From positions 1 to 64,000 of the forward strand of contig JAJDXQ010000010.1 of NCBI GenBank assembly GCA_022823185.1: a stretch of DNA of 64,000 bases, written 5' to 3'. Position 1 is the first letter of the stretch. Every line of letters starts with the position of its first letter. The position numbers were made by a program, and so were the translations under genes. Shown in pieces: positions 27,691 through 37,738 of this stretch. The notes under the pieces are model-generated. The model was not told the origin of the DNA, did no database searches, and saw only the letters and a program-made list of their open reading frames with translations. The stretch comes from Caldilineaceae bacterium. GTDB taxonomy: Bacteria > Chloroflexota > Anaerolineae > Caldilineales > Caldilineaceae.

Positions 27691-30600
27691 ATGCCCAAGC
27701 GCACAGATATCTCATCGATCCTGATTATTGGTTCCGGTCCGATTGTCATCGGCCAGGCCTGCGAGTTCGACTATTCGGGCGCGCAGGCGTGCAAGGCGTT
27801 GAGGGCGGAGGGGTACAGGGTGGTGCTGGTCAACTCGAATCCGGCGACGATTATGACCGACCCGGAGATGGCTGACGCCACGTATGTGGAGCCACTCACT
27901 GTCGATCTACTGGAGAAGATCATCGCGGAGGAGCGGCCGGACGCGCTGCTGCCGACGGTGGGCGGTCAGACGGGCCTCAACCTGGCGGTGGCGCTGGCGG
28001 AGCAGGGCATTCTGGAACGGCACGGGGTGGAGCTGATCGGCGCGAACCTGCGCGCGATGCAGGTGGCGGAGGATCGCGACCTGTTCAAGCGGGCGATGAC
28101 GGAGGTGGGGCTGGAATCCCCGCGCAGCCGCATTGCGCATACGCTCGAGGAGGCGCGCGAGATTTTCGAGACCGTGATTGGACGCTTCCCCATTTTCATC
28201 CGTCCCAGCTTTACGTTGGGCGGCAGCGGCGCGGGTACCGTCTTCACGCAGGAGGAGTTCGACGAAAAGGTGGAATGGGGGCTGCGCGAGAGCCCGGTGA
28301 ACACGGTTCTGGTGGAGGAGTCGCTGATCGGGTGGAAGGAGTATGAGCTGGAGGTGATGCGGGACCGCGCCGACAATTTTGTCGTGGTCTGCTCGATCGA
28401 GAACCTGGACCCGATGGGCGTCCACACCGGCGACAGCATCACGGTGGCGCCGTCGCAGACGCTGACGGACAAGGAGTACCAGCGGTTGCGGGACCAGGCG
28501 CGGCTGGTGATGCGGGCGGTGGGCGTGGAGACGGGGGGCAGCAACGTACAGTTCGCGGTCGATCCTGATTCGGGGCGGGTGGTTATTATCGAAATGAACC
28601 CGCGTGTCTCGCGTTCGAGCGCGCTGGCGTCGAAGGCGACCGGATTCCCGATCGCCAAGCTGGCGGCCAAGCTGGCTGTTGGCTATACGCTGGATGAGCT
28701 CAAGAATGACATCACGCAGGAGACGGTGGCGGCGTTCGAGCCTTCGATCGACTACGTGGTGGTCAAGATCCCGCGCTGGGCGTTCGAGAAGTTCCCCGGC
28801 GTGGACCGGGAGCTGGGGCCGCAAATGAAGTCGGTGGGCGAGGTGATGGCGATAGGGCGCACCTTCAAGGAGGCGCTGCAGAAGGGCGTGCGCAGCCTCG
28901 AGATCGGGCGCGACGGGCTGGGGCCCTTGACCCGCGACAGCAGTGGTCAGTTGAAGGGGTATGGGCCTGATGCAGAGGCCGCGGACCTGCTGCGCGTGCC
29001 CAACCGGGACCGGCTATTTGCCGTTTTTGAGCGTCTGCTGGAGGCGGAGCGGGGGGGTGCGGGCGGAGACGACGCGGAAGAAGGACAGGCCGGCGAGGCG
29101 GCGTTGCGGGCCTGTTCCGAGATTTACGATCCCTGGTTTGTGGCGCAGATGCAGGAGATTGCCCGCTTCCAGGTTTCCATCGAGAGGCAGGGCGATCTGG
29201 ATGCGTGGACGCTGCGGCGGGCCAAGCGGATGGGATTCAGCGATGCGCAGCTGGCCCGCATCGTCAACGAAGCAGCGGCGGGCGGGGAGGGAGAGGAGGC
29301 CGCCCGCGCCGCGCAGTTGAGCGAAGCGGACGTGCGCGGCCTGCGCCAGCGTATGGGGGTTGCGCCGACCTATCATCAGGTGGACACCTGCGCGGCGGAG
29401 TTTGCGGCGTACACGCCCTATCTTTACAGCAGCTATGAGAGCGAGGGCGAGGCGCCGCCGACAGCGCGTGACAAGGTGATCATTCTGGGCGGCGGGCCCA
29501 ACCGCATCGGCCAGGGAATCGAGTTCGACTACTGCTGCTGCCATGCAAGCTTCGCGCTGCAGGAGATGGGCTACGAGACGGTGATGATCAACTGCAACCC
29601 GGAGACGGTCAGCACCGACTATGATACGAGCGACCGGCTCTATTTTGAGCCGCTGTTCCTGGAGGATGTGCTGCACATCTATCAGCGGGAGGCGGAGGGC
29701 GGAGCGCGCGTGCGGGCGCTGGTCCAGTACGGGGGGCAGACGCCGTTGAACCTGGCGGCAGGGCTGCAGGCCGCGGGCGTACCCATTCTCGGCACGCAGC
29801 CGGAGGCGATTGAGCTGGCGGAGGATCGCGAGAGGTTCAGCGCGTTGCTGGAGGAGCTGGACATTCCCGCTCCTGCCAACGGAATCGCGTACAGCACTGA
29901 GCAGGCGCTGTCGATTGCGGCCCGCATCGGCTATCCGCTGGTGGTGCGTCCTTCATACGTGCTGGGCGGGCGGGCGATGGCGATTGTGGACGACGAGGAG
30001 AGCCTGCGCCACTACATGGCCCACGCGGTCGACGTGGACAGGGAGATGACGACCAGCGGCCAGGATGTTGCGATCCTGGTGGACCAGTTTCTGGAGGACG
30101 CCTACGAGGTGGATGTTGACGCGATCGCGGACGGCGGGCGGGTGGTGATCGGCGGCATCCTGCAGCACATTGAGGAGGCGGGCATCCACAGCGGAGACAG
30201 CGCGTGCGTGCTGCCGCCGTACAAGATCAGCGGCTACCACTTGAGCATCATTCGCGAGTACACGGAGAAGCTGGGGCTGGCGCTGGGTGTGCGCGGGCTG
30301 ATGAACGTGCAGTACGCGATCAAGGATGACGTTGTGTACGTGATCGAGGTGAACCCGCGCGCCAGCCGCACGGTGCCCTTTGTCAGCAAGGCGACGGGCG
30401 TTCCCCTGGCGAAGCTGGCGGCGCGGGTGATGGCGGGCAAGTCGCTGGCGGAGGTGGGTTTGGAGGAAGAGCCGGAGGTGCAGGGCTTTTTCGTCAAGGA
30501 GGCGGTTCTGCCGTGGAAGAAGCTGAGCGGCGCGGATACGCTGCTGGGGCCGGAGATGCGCTCGACGGGCGAGGTGATGGGCCATGCGCACAACTTCGGC

Positions 30601-31113
30601 CACGCGTTTGCCAAGAGCCAGCTGGGGGCGGAGTACCGGCTGCCGGTCGACGGCGGCGTGTTGATCACGGTGAACGATTACGACAAGGGCGCGGCGCTCA
30701 AGCTGGCGCGCGATTTCAGCCGCATGGGTTTCGCCCTTTACGCGACGGAGGGCACGGCCGCGCTGATCCAGCGTGTGGGCCTGCCGGTGGTCGTTCTGCG
30801 CAAGGCGGCGGCCACGGAGGCGGCCGATGACGGCTCGTCTCGTAATCGCCAGAGTCACGGCGCGGGCAACGGGTCCTATACGACGCTGGACGCGATGCAG
30901 GACGGCAAGATCGATCTGATCATCAACACGCCGCTTGGGCCGCACAGCCGCGCGGACGGCCAGAAGATCCGGACGCTGGCCACGCGCATGGAGATCCCGT
31001 TGATCACGACGCTTTCGGCGGCGCAGGCGGCGGTGAACGGAATCCGCGCGATGATGGCGGCCGAGCTGAACGTGCTCAGCCTGCAGACGCACTATGCACG
31101 GGCGCGGCGTTGA
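27691..31113 (+). CDS. carB: Carbamoyl-phosphate synthase large subunit
   Basis: Makes carbamoyl phosphate from glutamine-derived ammonia, bicarbonate and two ATP, for pyrimidines and arginine. The protein has 1140 residues, somewhat longer than the usual 1050-1100. Both synthetase halves are present, each starting with a nucleotide motif ([20 protein letters not shown] and [20 protein letters not shown]) and with ATP-grasp parts ([12 protein letters not shown] and [12 protein letters not shown]). The C-terminal MGS-like allosteric domain has NTPLGP. Extra length comes from an acidic linker near residue 455 ([18 protein letters not shown]) and an insert near 1045. I start at ATG 27691 (MPKRTD); a GTG at 27640 is upstream in frame. 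carA is not adjacent. Confidence 0.95.
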   Translation: MPKRTDISSILIIGSGPIVIGQACEFDYSGAQACKALRAEGYRVVLVNSNPATIMTDPEMADATYVEPLTVDLLEKIIAEERPDALLPTVGGQTGLNLAVALAEQGILERHGVELIGANLRAMQVAEDRDLFKRAMTEVGLESPRSRIAHTLEEAREIFETVIGRFPIFIRPSFTLGGSGAGTVFTQEEFDEKVEWGLRESPVNTVLVEESLIGWKEYELEVMRDRADNFVVVCSIENLDPMGVHTGDSITVAPSQTLTDKEYQRLRDQARLVMRAVGVETGGSNVQFAVDPDSGRVVIIEMNPRVSRSSALASKATGFPIAKLAAKLAVGYTLDELKNDITQETVAAFEPSIDYVVVKIPRWAFEKFPGVDRELGPQMKSVGEVMAIGRTFKEALQKGVRSLEIGRDGLGPLTRDSSGQLKGYGPDAEAADLLRVPNRDRLFAVFERLLEAERGGAGGDDAEEGQAGEAALRACSEIYDPWFVAQMQEIARFQVSIERQGDLDAWTLRRAKRMGFSDAQLARIVNEAAAGGEGEEAARAAQLSEADVRGLRQRMGVAPTYHQVDTCAAEFAAYTPYLYSSYESEGEAPPTARDKVIILGGGPNRIGQGIEFDYCCCHASFALQEMGYETVMINCNPETVSTDYDTSDRLYFEPLFLEDVLHIYQREAEGGARVRALVQYGGQTPLNLAAGLQAAGVPILGTQPEAIELAEDRERFSALLEELDIPAPANGIAYSTEQALSIAARIGYPLVVRPSYVLGGRAMAIVDDEESLRHYMAHAVDVDREMTTSGQDVAILVDQFLEDAYEVDVDAIADGGRVVIGGILQHIEEAGIHSGDSACVLPPYKISGYHLSIIREYTEKLGLALGVRGLMNVQYAIKDDVVYVIEVNPRASRTVPFVSKATGVPLAKLAARVMAGKSLAEVGLEEEPEVQGFFVKEAVLPWKKLSGADTLLGPEMRSTGEVMGHAHNFGHAFAKSQLGAEYRLPVDGGVLITVNDYDKGAALKLARDFSRMGFALYATEGTAALIQRVGLPVVVLRKAAATEAADDGSSRNRQSHGAGNGSYTTLDAMQDGKIDLIINTPLGPHSRADGQKIRTLATRMEIPLITTLSAAQAAVNGIRAMMAAELNVLSLQTHYARARR

Positions 31114-31176
31114 TCTCCGACTGGCGGCGGGGCGCGGTTCAACCTTCTCATCACACATTCCACGGCGGAGAATAAC

Positions 31177-31665
31177 ATGGCCCAAACGGGAAAAACACGG
31201 AAGAGCGTCTATTTGGCGAACCCGTACGGTTTTTCAGCCCAGCAGCGGACTCTGCTTCTGCCGCCGCTCATCGAGGCGGTGGCCGCGCTGGGGCTGGATG
31301 TGTGGGAGCCGTTTGCGCGCACGGGCGCGAAGATCGACAGAACGAAGCCGGGCTGGGCGTATGACGTCGGTCAGCTTTGCCTGCGGGATGTACGGGAGGC
31401 GGACGCGATCTTTGCGGTTGTCAACGGTGTGCCGCCGGACGAGGGCGTGATGATCGAGATGGGGATGGCGATCGCGCTGGGCAAGCCGACGTTTCTGTTC
31501 CGGGATGATTTTCGGAGCGTTGCCGACACGGAGGAGTATCCGCTCAATCTGATGCTGTTCACGGGGATGCCGCAGGCGGAGTGGGAGCGGCACTATTACC
31601 GGTCGGTGGAGGAGATAGGGGCGTCGGATAAGGCGCTGGCGCGGTGGGCGCGGGGAGATATCTGA
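31177..31665 (+). CDS. Nucleoside 2-deoxyribosyltransferase
   Basis: Transfers deoxyribose between bases, or hydrolyses (deoxy)nucleoside monophosphates, in nucleotide salvage. This 162-residue protein begins with KSVYLANPYGFS (the family's YLA.P.F motif), has READAIFAVVNGVPPDEGVM (substrate Asp and Glu: xPPDxGVxxE), and MGMAIALGKPTFLF. The start ATG follows GGAG. It lies 63 bp after carB, suggesting a joint nucleotide-metabolism context. Confidence 0.85.
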   Translation: MAQTGKTRKSVYLANPYGFSAQQRTLLLPPLIEAVAALGLDVWEPFARTGAKIDRTKPGWAYDVGQLCLRDVREADAIFAVVNGVPPDEGVMIEMGMAIALGKPTFLFRDDFRSVADTEEYPLNLMLFTGMPQAEWERHYYRSVEEIGASDKALARWARGDI

Positions 31666-31709
31666 CCGACCGCAACGCTGGGCATGCTCACAGAGGGAGA
31701 ATGATCGGA

Positions 31710-32102
31710 ATGGAATGGGCGCTCAAGCGCTCCATCTGGCGGGAGGATAACCTGTATGTTTCCCATTGCGAAGACTTGGAGATAGCAAGTCAAGGGGAAC
31801 CGGTTGACGAGGCGCGAGCAAACTTGGAAGAGGCCATTCAGTTGTTTTTTGAAGTCGCCTCATTCTCCGAGGTCATGGCGTATCTTCCTTGTTTTGGTCC
31901 TGTTTCGACTCCTGAACTTCAGGGGCAGCCCAAAGTGCGGGTTACGTCCACCATTCCGGAATCGCAGAAAATAGTGGGTGAGGTTGCTTTGACCTATACC
32001 CAGGCTTTGAGCCCGGCCCGTCTCCCCACAGCCCGTCCAAAACAACTACCCTCAAAATTTGACATCCCCCGCGGCCTCTGCTATATTCGCCCGAACAACT
32101 GA
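31710..32102 (+). CDS. HicB-like antitoxin-type protein, C-terminus probably not native
   Basis: The first 60 residues (MEWALKRSIWREDNLYVSHC, DEARANLEEAIQLFFEVAS) match the HicB-like antitoxin fold, including the VSxCxDLEIASQGEP loop. After residue 60 the family match fades, and the last part is encoded by a promoter (32059-32087). The gene probably lost its real 3' end and now stops by chance. No HicA toxin follows. The start is uncertain: ATG 31710 has AGAGGGAGA at 9 nt; ATG 31701 is immediately after it. Confidence 0.5.
   Translation: MEWALKRSIWREDNLYVSHCEDLEIASQGEPVDEARANLEEAIQLFFEVASFSEVMAYLPCFGPVSTPELQGQPKVRVTSTIPESQKIVGEVALTYTQALSPARLPTARPKQLPSKFDIPRGLCYIRPNN
32059..32087 (+). promoter_or_regulatory. 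Strong sigma-70-type promoter for the SAM-riboswitch operon
   Basis: TTGACA (32059-32064), a 17-bp spacer and TATATT (32082-32087) predict a start near 32094, about 19 nt before the riboswitch. It lies inside the 3' end of the upstream HicB-like reading frame. Confidence 0.75.
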
Positions 32103-32112
32103 ATAGCTGAAC

Positions 32113-32233
32113 TCTTATCCAGAGAGGCGGAGGGACCGGCCCTGTGAAGCCTCGGCAACCCGGTAACGGAAGATGAAAGGTCTTCTGTGACGTAGGTGCC
32201 AATTCCGGCAGATAGATTCTGGAAGATGAGAGG
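32113..32233 (+). promoter_or_regulatory. SAM-I (S-box) riboswitch controlling lysC-hom-asd
   Basis: The S-box core is recognisable: CTCTTATCCAGAGAGGCGGA, GGGACCGGCCCTGTGAAGCC, CGGCAACC, then AGGTGCCAATTCCGGCAGAT and GATGAGAG. P1 pairs 32113-32120 with 32226-32233 over 8 bp. The P1 3' strand plus the next G (GATGAGAGG) can instead pair with CCTCTCGTC in the downstream terminator stem, giving an antiterminator. SAM binding should therefore favour termination and shut the operon off. This is the expected control where aspartate semialdehyde flows to methionine. Confidence 0.95.
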
Positions 32234-32250
32234 CAGTGGAATGGTCGGCT

Positions 32251-32284
32251 ACCTCTCGTCCGCACGACGCGAGGTATTTTTTTA
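32251..32284 (+). terminator. Intrinsic terminator, expression platform of the SAM riboswitch
   Basis: TACCTCTCGT - CCGC - ACGACGCGAGGTA folds into a stem with a small bulge (CGC), followed by a run of T residues (32277-32283). Its 5' arm (CCTCTCGTC) also complements the riboswitch P1 3' strand. Confidence 0.85.
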
Positions 32285-32331
32285 CTTTGAGGGATTCCCT
32301 GTAGAGCGGGGTGAACAGATATGCGAGTCGA

Positions 32332-33777
32332 ATGCGTATGATCGTGATGAAATTTGGCGGGACCTCTGTTGGCACAACGGAGTCGATTGACAGCGTGGCC
32401 GGAATCGTGGCCTCCGCCATCGAAGCGCAGACCCAGGACACCAGCGCAGAGGAGCACCCCGGCGTCCTGGTCGTTGTGAGCGCGATGGGCGGGGTGACCA
32501 ACACGCTGATCGACGCGGCGCAGGCGGCCGCGGATGGTGACGAGACGCCCTACCGCGACGCGCGCAGCCAGCTGCTGGTGCGGCACCAGGTGGTGGCCGG
32601 ACAGCTGATCGAGGACGGGGTTGAACGCGCGGGGTTGGGCAGATTGTTCGACAACCGCCTGCGGGAGTTTGAGCGTCTGTGCCGCAGCATCACTGTGTTG
32701 GGCGAGCTGACGCAGCGGGGCCTGGATGTTGTCAGCGGCGTGGGGGAGCGGTTGAGCGCGCCGCTGGTCGCGGCGGTATTGCGGGCGAACGGGGTCAAGG
32801 CGCAGTTCGTTGACGCCGGCGAGCTGATCATCACCGATGACCAGTACGGCAGCGCCAATCCGCTGATGGAGGCCACGCCAGACCGTTGCCGGGACCGGCT
32901 GCTGCCGATGCTGCAGAGCGGGGTCGTGCCGGTCGTGACCGGTTTTGTGGCCGCGACGGAGAAGGGAGTGCCGACGACATTGGGGCGCGGCGGCTCCGAT
33001 TATTCGGCCGCGATTCTGGGCGCGGCGCTGGATGCTGACGAGATCCAGATCTGGACGGACGTGGACGGGGTGATGACAGCGGATCCCCGCATCGTTGAAA
33101 ACGCTTGCTCGATGGAGGAGCTTTCCTACGAGGAGGTGGCGGAATTGGCTTATTACGGCGCCAAGGTGTTGCACCCGAAGACCGTCACCCCGGCGGTGGA
33201 GAGCAATATCCCGCTGCGCGTGCTCAACACATTCAATCCCTCCCACCCGGGGACGCGCATCGTCGAGAAGACGCGCCAGCTGCGCCATGGCGTGAAAGCG
33301 ATCACGGCAGTGCGGGAGCTGCGGCTGATTACGGTGGCGGGCCGGGGGATGATTGGCGTGCCGGGCATTGCGGCGCGCACGTTCGACGCGGTGGCCCGTC
33401 AGCGGGCCAATGTGCTGATGATCAGCCAGGGCAGCAGCGAGCAGAGCATCTGCTTTGTCGTGCCCGAGGCGGAGGGCGAGGCGGTGATCGGCGCGCTCAA
33501 GGTCGAATTCGCACGCGAGCTGGCCCAGAATATGATCGAAGAGATCAGCAACCAGCCGGATATCGTAATCGTTGCCGTGATCGGCGCCGGCATGAAGGGC
33601 ACGCCGGGCATTGCGGCGCGGGTCTTCAACGCGCTGGGTTCACGGGACATCAACGTGATCGCGATTGCGCAGGGGTCGAGCGAGGCAAACATCAGTCTGG
33701 TGATTCTGCAGACTGCGGCCGATGAGGCGATCCGCGCGATTCACGACACATTTGAACTTGGAAACGGAGTTGTCTGA
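32332..33777 (+). CDS. lysC: Aspartate kinase
   Basis: Phosphorylates aspartate, the first step to Lys, Met, Thr and Ile. Features in order are the kinase signature MKFGGTSVGT, RGGSDYSAAILGAAL (substrate/ATP loop), WTDVDGVMTADPRIV, and two C-terminal ACT domains (about residues 325-395 and 405-475), so it is probably feedback-inhibited by lysine or threonine. The start is uncertain among ATG 32332, 32338 and 32347 and GTG 32311; none has a strong ribosome site. The gene is first in an operon behind a SAM riboswitch, and its stop overlaps the next start (TGATG). Confidence 0.95.
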   Translation: MRMIVMKFGGTSVGTTESIDSVAGIVASAIEAQTQDTSAEEHPGVLVVVSAMGGVTNTLIDAAQAAADGDETPYRDARSQLLVRHQVVAGQLIEDGVERAGLGRLFDNRLREFERLCRSITVLGELTQRGLDVVSGVGERLSAPLVAAVLRANGVKAQFVDAGELIITDDQYGSANPLMEATPDRCRDRLLPMLQSGVVPVVTGFVAATEKGVPTTLGRGGSDYSAAILGAALDADEIQIWTDVDGVMTADPRIVENACSMEELSYEEVAELAYYGAKVLHPKTVTPAVESNIPLRVLNTFNPSHPGTRIVEKTRQLRHGVKAITAVRELRLITVAGRGMIGVPGIAARTFDAVARQRANVLMISQGSSEQSICFVVPEAEGEAVIGALKVEFARELAQNMIEEISNQPDIVIVAVIGAGMKGTPGIAARVFNALGSRDINVIAIAQGSSEANISLVILQTAADEAIRAIHDTFELGNGVV

Positions 33778-34910
33778 TGGATCAGGGGGGAGGCAGGGCC
33801 GCGGGGCAGGCGGCAGAGACGGTGAAGCCGATCATTCTTTTCGGGCTGGGCGGTGTTGGGCGGGCCCTGCTGCGTCAGATCGAGGAACAACGTTCTTTTC
33901 ACCGTGATGCTTACGACCTGCGCATCCGCTATCTGGCCTTGTGCGACAGCAGCGGGGCGATCGCGGCGCCTGAAGGCGGGTTCTCGGAAGCGTTGATCGA
34001 GGAGATCCTGCAGCGCAAGGAGGACGGGGGCGCGCTCGCGTCCCATCCGCTGGGCCGGTCCTACCGGAGCCCGGAAGCGATTGTCGATGAAATGGGCAAG
34101 GCGGGCGCGGTCGTGGTGGATTGCACGGCGTCGGACAGTACGGCGGACGCGCTGCTGCTTGCGTTGGAACGGGGCTGTCAGGTGGCGCTGGCGAACAAGA
34201 AGCCGTTGACGGTCGACCAGGATGTGTATGACGGGATCAGCCGGATGCCGGGCCGTGCCCGCTGGGAAACGACGGTGGGAGCGGGTCTGCCGGTGATCGC
34301 GACGCTCAACCGGCTTGTATCCAGCGGCGACGGGATTGAGCGGGCCGCGGGTTCGTTCAGTGGCACGCTGGGCTATTTGATGACTGGCCTGGAAGAGGGG
34401 CGCTCGTTCAGTGAGACGGTGGCGGAGGCGTACCGGCTGGGCTACACGGAGCCGGACCCGCGCGATGATCTGGGAGGCGTGGACGTGGCGCGCAAGGCGT
34501 TGATTCTGGCGCGCGGGATGGGCTGGCGCGTGGAGATGGAGGAGGTCGAAGTCAGCGGCCTCTACCCGGAGCGGATGGCCGGCCTGAGCGTAGACGGTTT
34601 TCTGGAGGCGCTGCCCGCGCTGGATGCGCAGTACCGCAAACAGGTTGAGGCCGCGGCTGCGGAGGGCAAGGTTCTGCGCTATGCGGCCACGCTTTCTGAC
34701 GGCGCCTGCAGCGTCGGCCCGACCGCGGTTGCGAAGGACAGCCCGTTGGGCCGTCTGACCGGGACGGACAACCTGGTGGAGTTCTACAGCCGCTGGTACA
34801 GCCCGAACCCGCTGGTGATACAGGGCCGCGGGGCCGGGGTGGAGGCGACGGCGGCCGGCGTTCTGAGCGATATTGTGGAACTGCAGTGGTCAGTGGTTCG
34901 TGGCCAGTGA
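33777..34910 (+). CDS. hom: Homoserine dehydrogenase
   Basis: Reduces aspartate semialdehyde to homoserine. The 377-residue protein has an NAD(P) motif (ILFGLGGVGRALL), KKPLTVDQ, the GSFSGTLGYLM substrate loop and the signature AYRLGYTEPDPRDDLGGVDVARK with the catalytic Lys. There is no C-terminal ACT domain, so threonine feedback is not evident. Start ATG 33777 overlaps the lysC stop, indicating coupled translation. Confidence 0.93.
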   Translation: MDQGGGRAAGQAAETVKPIILFGLGGVGRALLRQIEEQRSFHRDAYDLRIRYLALCDSSGAIAAPEGGFSEALIEEILQRKEDGGALASHPLGRSYRSPEAIVDEMGKAGAVVVDCTASDSTADALLLALERGCQVALANKKPLTVDQDVYDGISRMPGRARWETTVGAGLPVIATLNRLVSSGDGIERAAGSFSGTLGYLMTGLEEGRSFSETVAEAYRLGYTEPDPRDDLGGVDVARKALILARGMGWRVEMEEVEVSGLYPERMAGLSVDGFLEALPALDAQYRKQVEAAAAEGKVLRYAATLSDGACSVGPTAVAKDSPLGRLTGTDNLVEFYSRWYSPNPLVIQGRGAGVEATAAGVLSDIVELQWSVVRGQ

Positions 34911-34992
34911 CTGCTGAGATCGGTTGAAGGTGGATTGACGGAGGCGGAGTTGTGAGGAAACGGGTAGATACCAGTTGGGACAGAGGTTAGCG

Positions 34993-36123
<1,131 letters not shown>

Positions 36124-36294
36124 ACGCTGCGGTCGTGCGCCAAGGGCACAAAATTTTTCGGTATGGCCTGCCATAGGGTAGAATCGGTAGCAGCGCAACG
36201 GCAAGAGTGTGTCGTACATACTTGGTCCCCGGTGACGCGACCGCTTTGAGTCAGGAGGATTCGCTCAAGGCTGGCGAAGAAACCGAGGACGGAA

Positions 36295-37560
36295 ATGGAA
36301 GGTGCAGAGTTGGCCAATTCGCGAACAAAAGAAGCCTATCCGATTGCCGTTGAAAATTTTGGACTGACATCCCTGGATGAGCTTGTCGGCGATCTGGTCG
36401 TCTACCGGAGCCTGGAACCGATTTCGGGTCAGATTCCCGGTCTGAAGTCGGCCCGCCACCAACTCGGGTTGCCCACACCTTCCGTACCGCGCAAGCAGGA
36501 CGAGTCGTATGCCCAGGTCGCTCTTTGGATCCTGAAAAAGGCGCAGGAACGGCGCAACTCTGCGGTGGAAGAGCTGCTCTTTATTGGCGATACGCTCTCC
36601 GGCGACGGCAATACTTTCCAGGTAATGCGTTCCCTGCACGGGGCGACCGAACTGCCGCTCGACAATGGGGCGTTGGTGGGGCTTGGGGACACCGCTGTGT
36701 TGCCCAGCGCCTGCTTTATCGGCAATGAAAAGGCGCGCGAGCCGGAGCAGTTTGTTGCTGACGAAGACACCGGCATGTTCGAGGCAAACCGCTGGAGCCA
36801 GCTGGTGGATTGGATCAGGTGGGCACAGGGGAACGGTTTGCGGTTGGACGAGAATACGGTGGTTGTTCTGGATCTGGACAAGACGGCGATTGGCGCGCGC
36901 GGGCGCAACAACCGAGCGATCGATGTGGCGCGACTGAAAGGGTTGTACCGCACCGTGGGCAGCTTGCTGGGCGACAAGTTCAATGCCGCGCTGTTCGCGC
37001 AGCACTATGAAAAACTCAACCGCGCCAAATATCATCACCTGACGGGGGACAACCAGGACTACCTGGCCTACATTTGCCTCGTTCTCAATAACGAAGGCCT
37101 CGATTGCACCGATCTGCTTGAACGCATTGAGGACGGCGCGGTCCAGACATTTGAGCAGTTTGTGCGCTATGCCGAAGTCTGCATTGCGGGGGGCGGGCGT
37201 GTGGGCGAAGCGATGCGCCAAGCGCACGAATCGGTCAACATGGCCGTTTCGATGGGCGATCCGACGCCGTTCAAACAGTTCCGGCGGGAGGAGTTTGTGG
37301 CCACGTTGGAGCATATGAACAATATGGCCGACAGCGTGCCGGCGGAGGAACGATTTTCCCAGGAGATCTGCATCACGCAAGAGGTGCGCGAGGCGGTTCT
37401 CTGGTTGAAGGAGCGCGGTTGTCTGATCTTCAGTTTCAGCGATAAGCCGGACGAATCTTCTATCCCTCACGTTACGCGGCACCGGGGCAAACTGCCGATT
37501 CACAAGGCAAAAACCCACGCCACCGGTGTCAGCATCGCGGATCAACTGCGCAAACTGTAA
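36295..37560 (+). CDS. HAD-like hydrolase-related protein, unusual motif order
   Basis: A 421-residue protein of unknown function. A HAD-type motif I is seen in the middle, VVVLDLDKTAIGARGRN (about residues 188-204), and a possible motif II Ser in CLIFSFSDKPDESS (about 379-392). The N-terminal half has ELLFIGDTLSGDGNTF (about 98-113), which resembles a HAD motif IV acidic loop but precedes motif I. So either there are two diverged HAD-like halves or the motif order is permuted. The start follows GAGGACGG. The gene is alone between asd and ftsH. Confidence 0.65.
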   Translation: MEGAELANSRTKEAYPIAVENFGLTSLDELVGDLVVYRSLEPISGQIPGLKSARHQLGLPTPSVPRKQDESYAQVALWILKKAQERRNSAVEELLFIGDTLSGDGNTFQVMRSLHGATELPLDNGALVGLGDTAVLPSACFIGNEKAREPEQFVADEDTGMFEANRWSQLVDWIRWAQGNGLRLDENTVVVLDLDKTAIGARGRNNRAIDVARLKGLYRTVGSLLGDKFNAALFAQHYEKLNRAKYHHLTGDNQDYLAYICLVLNNEGLDCTDLLERIEDGAVQTFEQFVRYAEVCIAGGGRVGEAMRQAHESVNMAVSMGDPTPFKQFRREEFVATLEHMNNMADSVPAEERFSQEICITQEVREAVLWLKERGCLIFSFSDKPDESSIPHVTRHRGKLPIHKAKTHATGVSIADQLRKL

Positions 37561-37627
37561 CGACGCACGGATCGGCAACGCGCGCTGCCGCATTGCCTCT
37601 CACATCCGCACACTGGTTTCTGCCTTA

Positions 37628-37656
37628 CTGACTCCGGCCCCCTCCTCTGGTATACT
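37628..37656 (+). promoter_or_regulatory. Promoter candidate for ftsH
   Basis: CTGACT (37628-37633), a 17-bp spacer and TATACT (37651-37656), about 83 bp before the ftsH start. The -35 differs from consensus at two positions. Confidence 0.45.
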
Positions 37657-37738
37657 AGACGCGTAAGCGTGTGAAGAGTGACGTGTTCCCGCGTAGCCTT
37701 GTGGTTGGAGCGGGCGTCTGACTCAGGGGTGTTCCCGT

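Noticed and set aside
31177..31665. Deoxyribosyltransferase as a nucleotide-depleting defence gene
   Set aside because: It lies in a core nucleotide-metabolism context after carB, with no defence neighbours, so salvage is the simpler reading.
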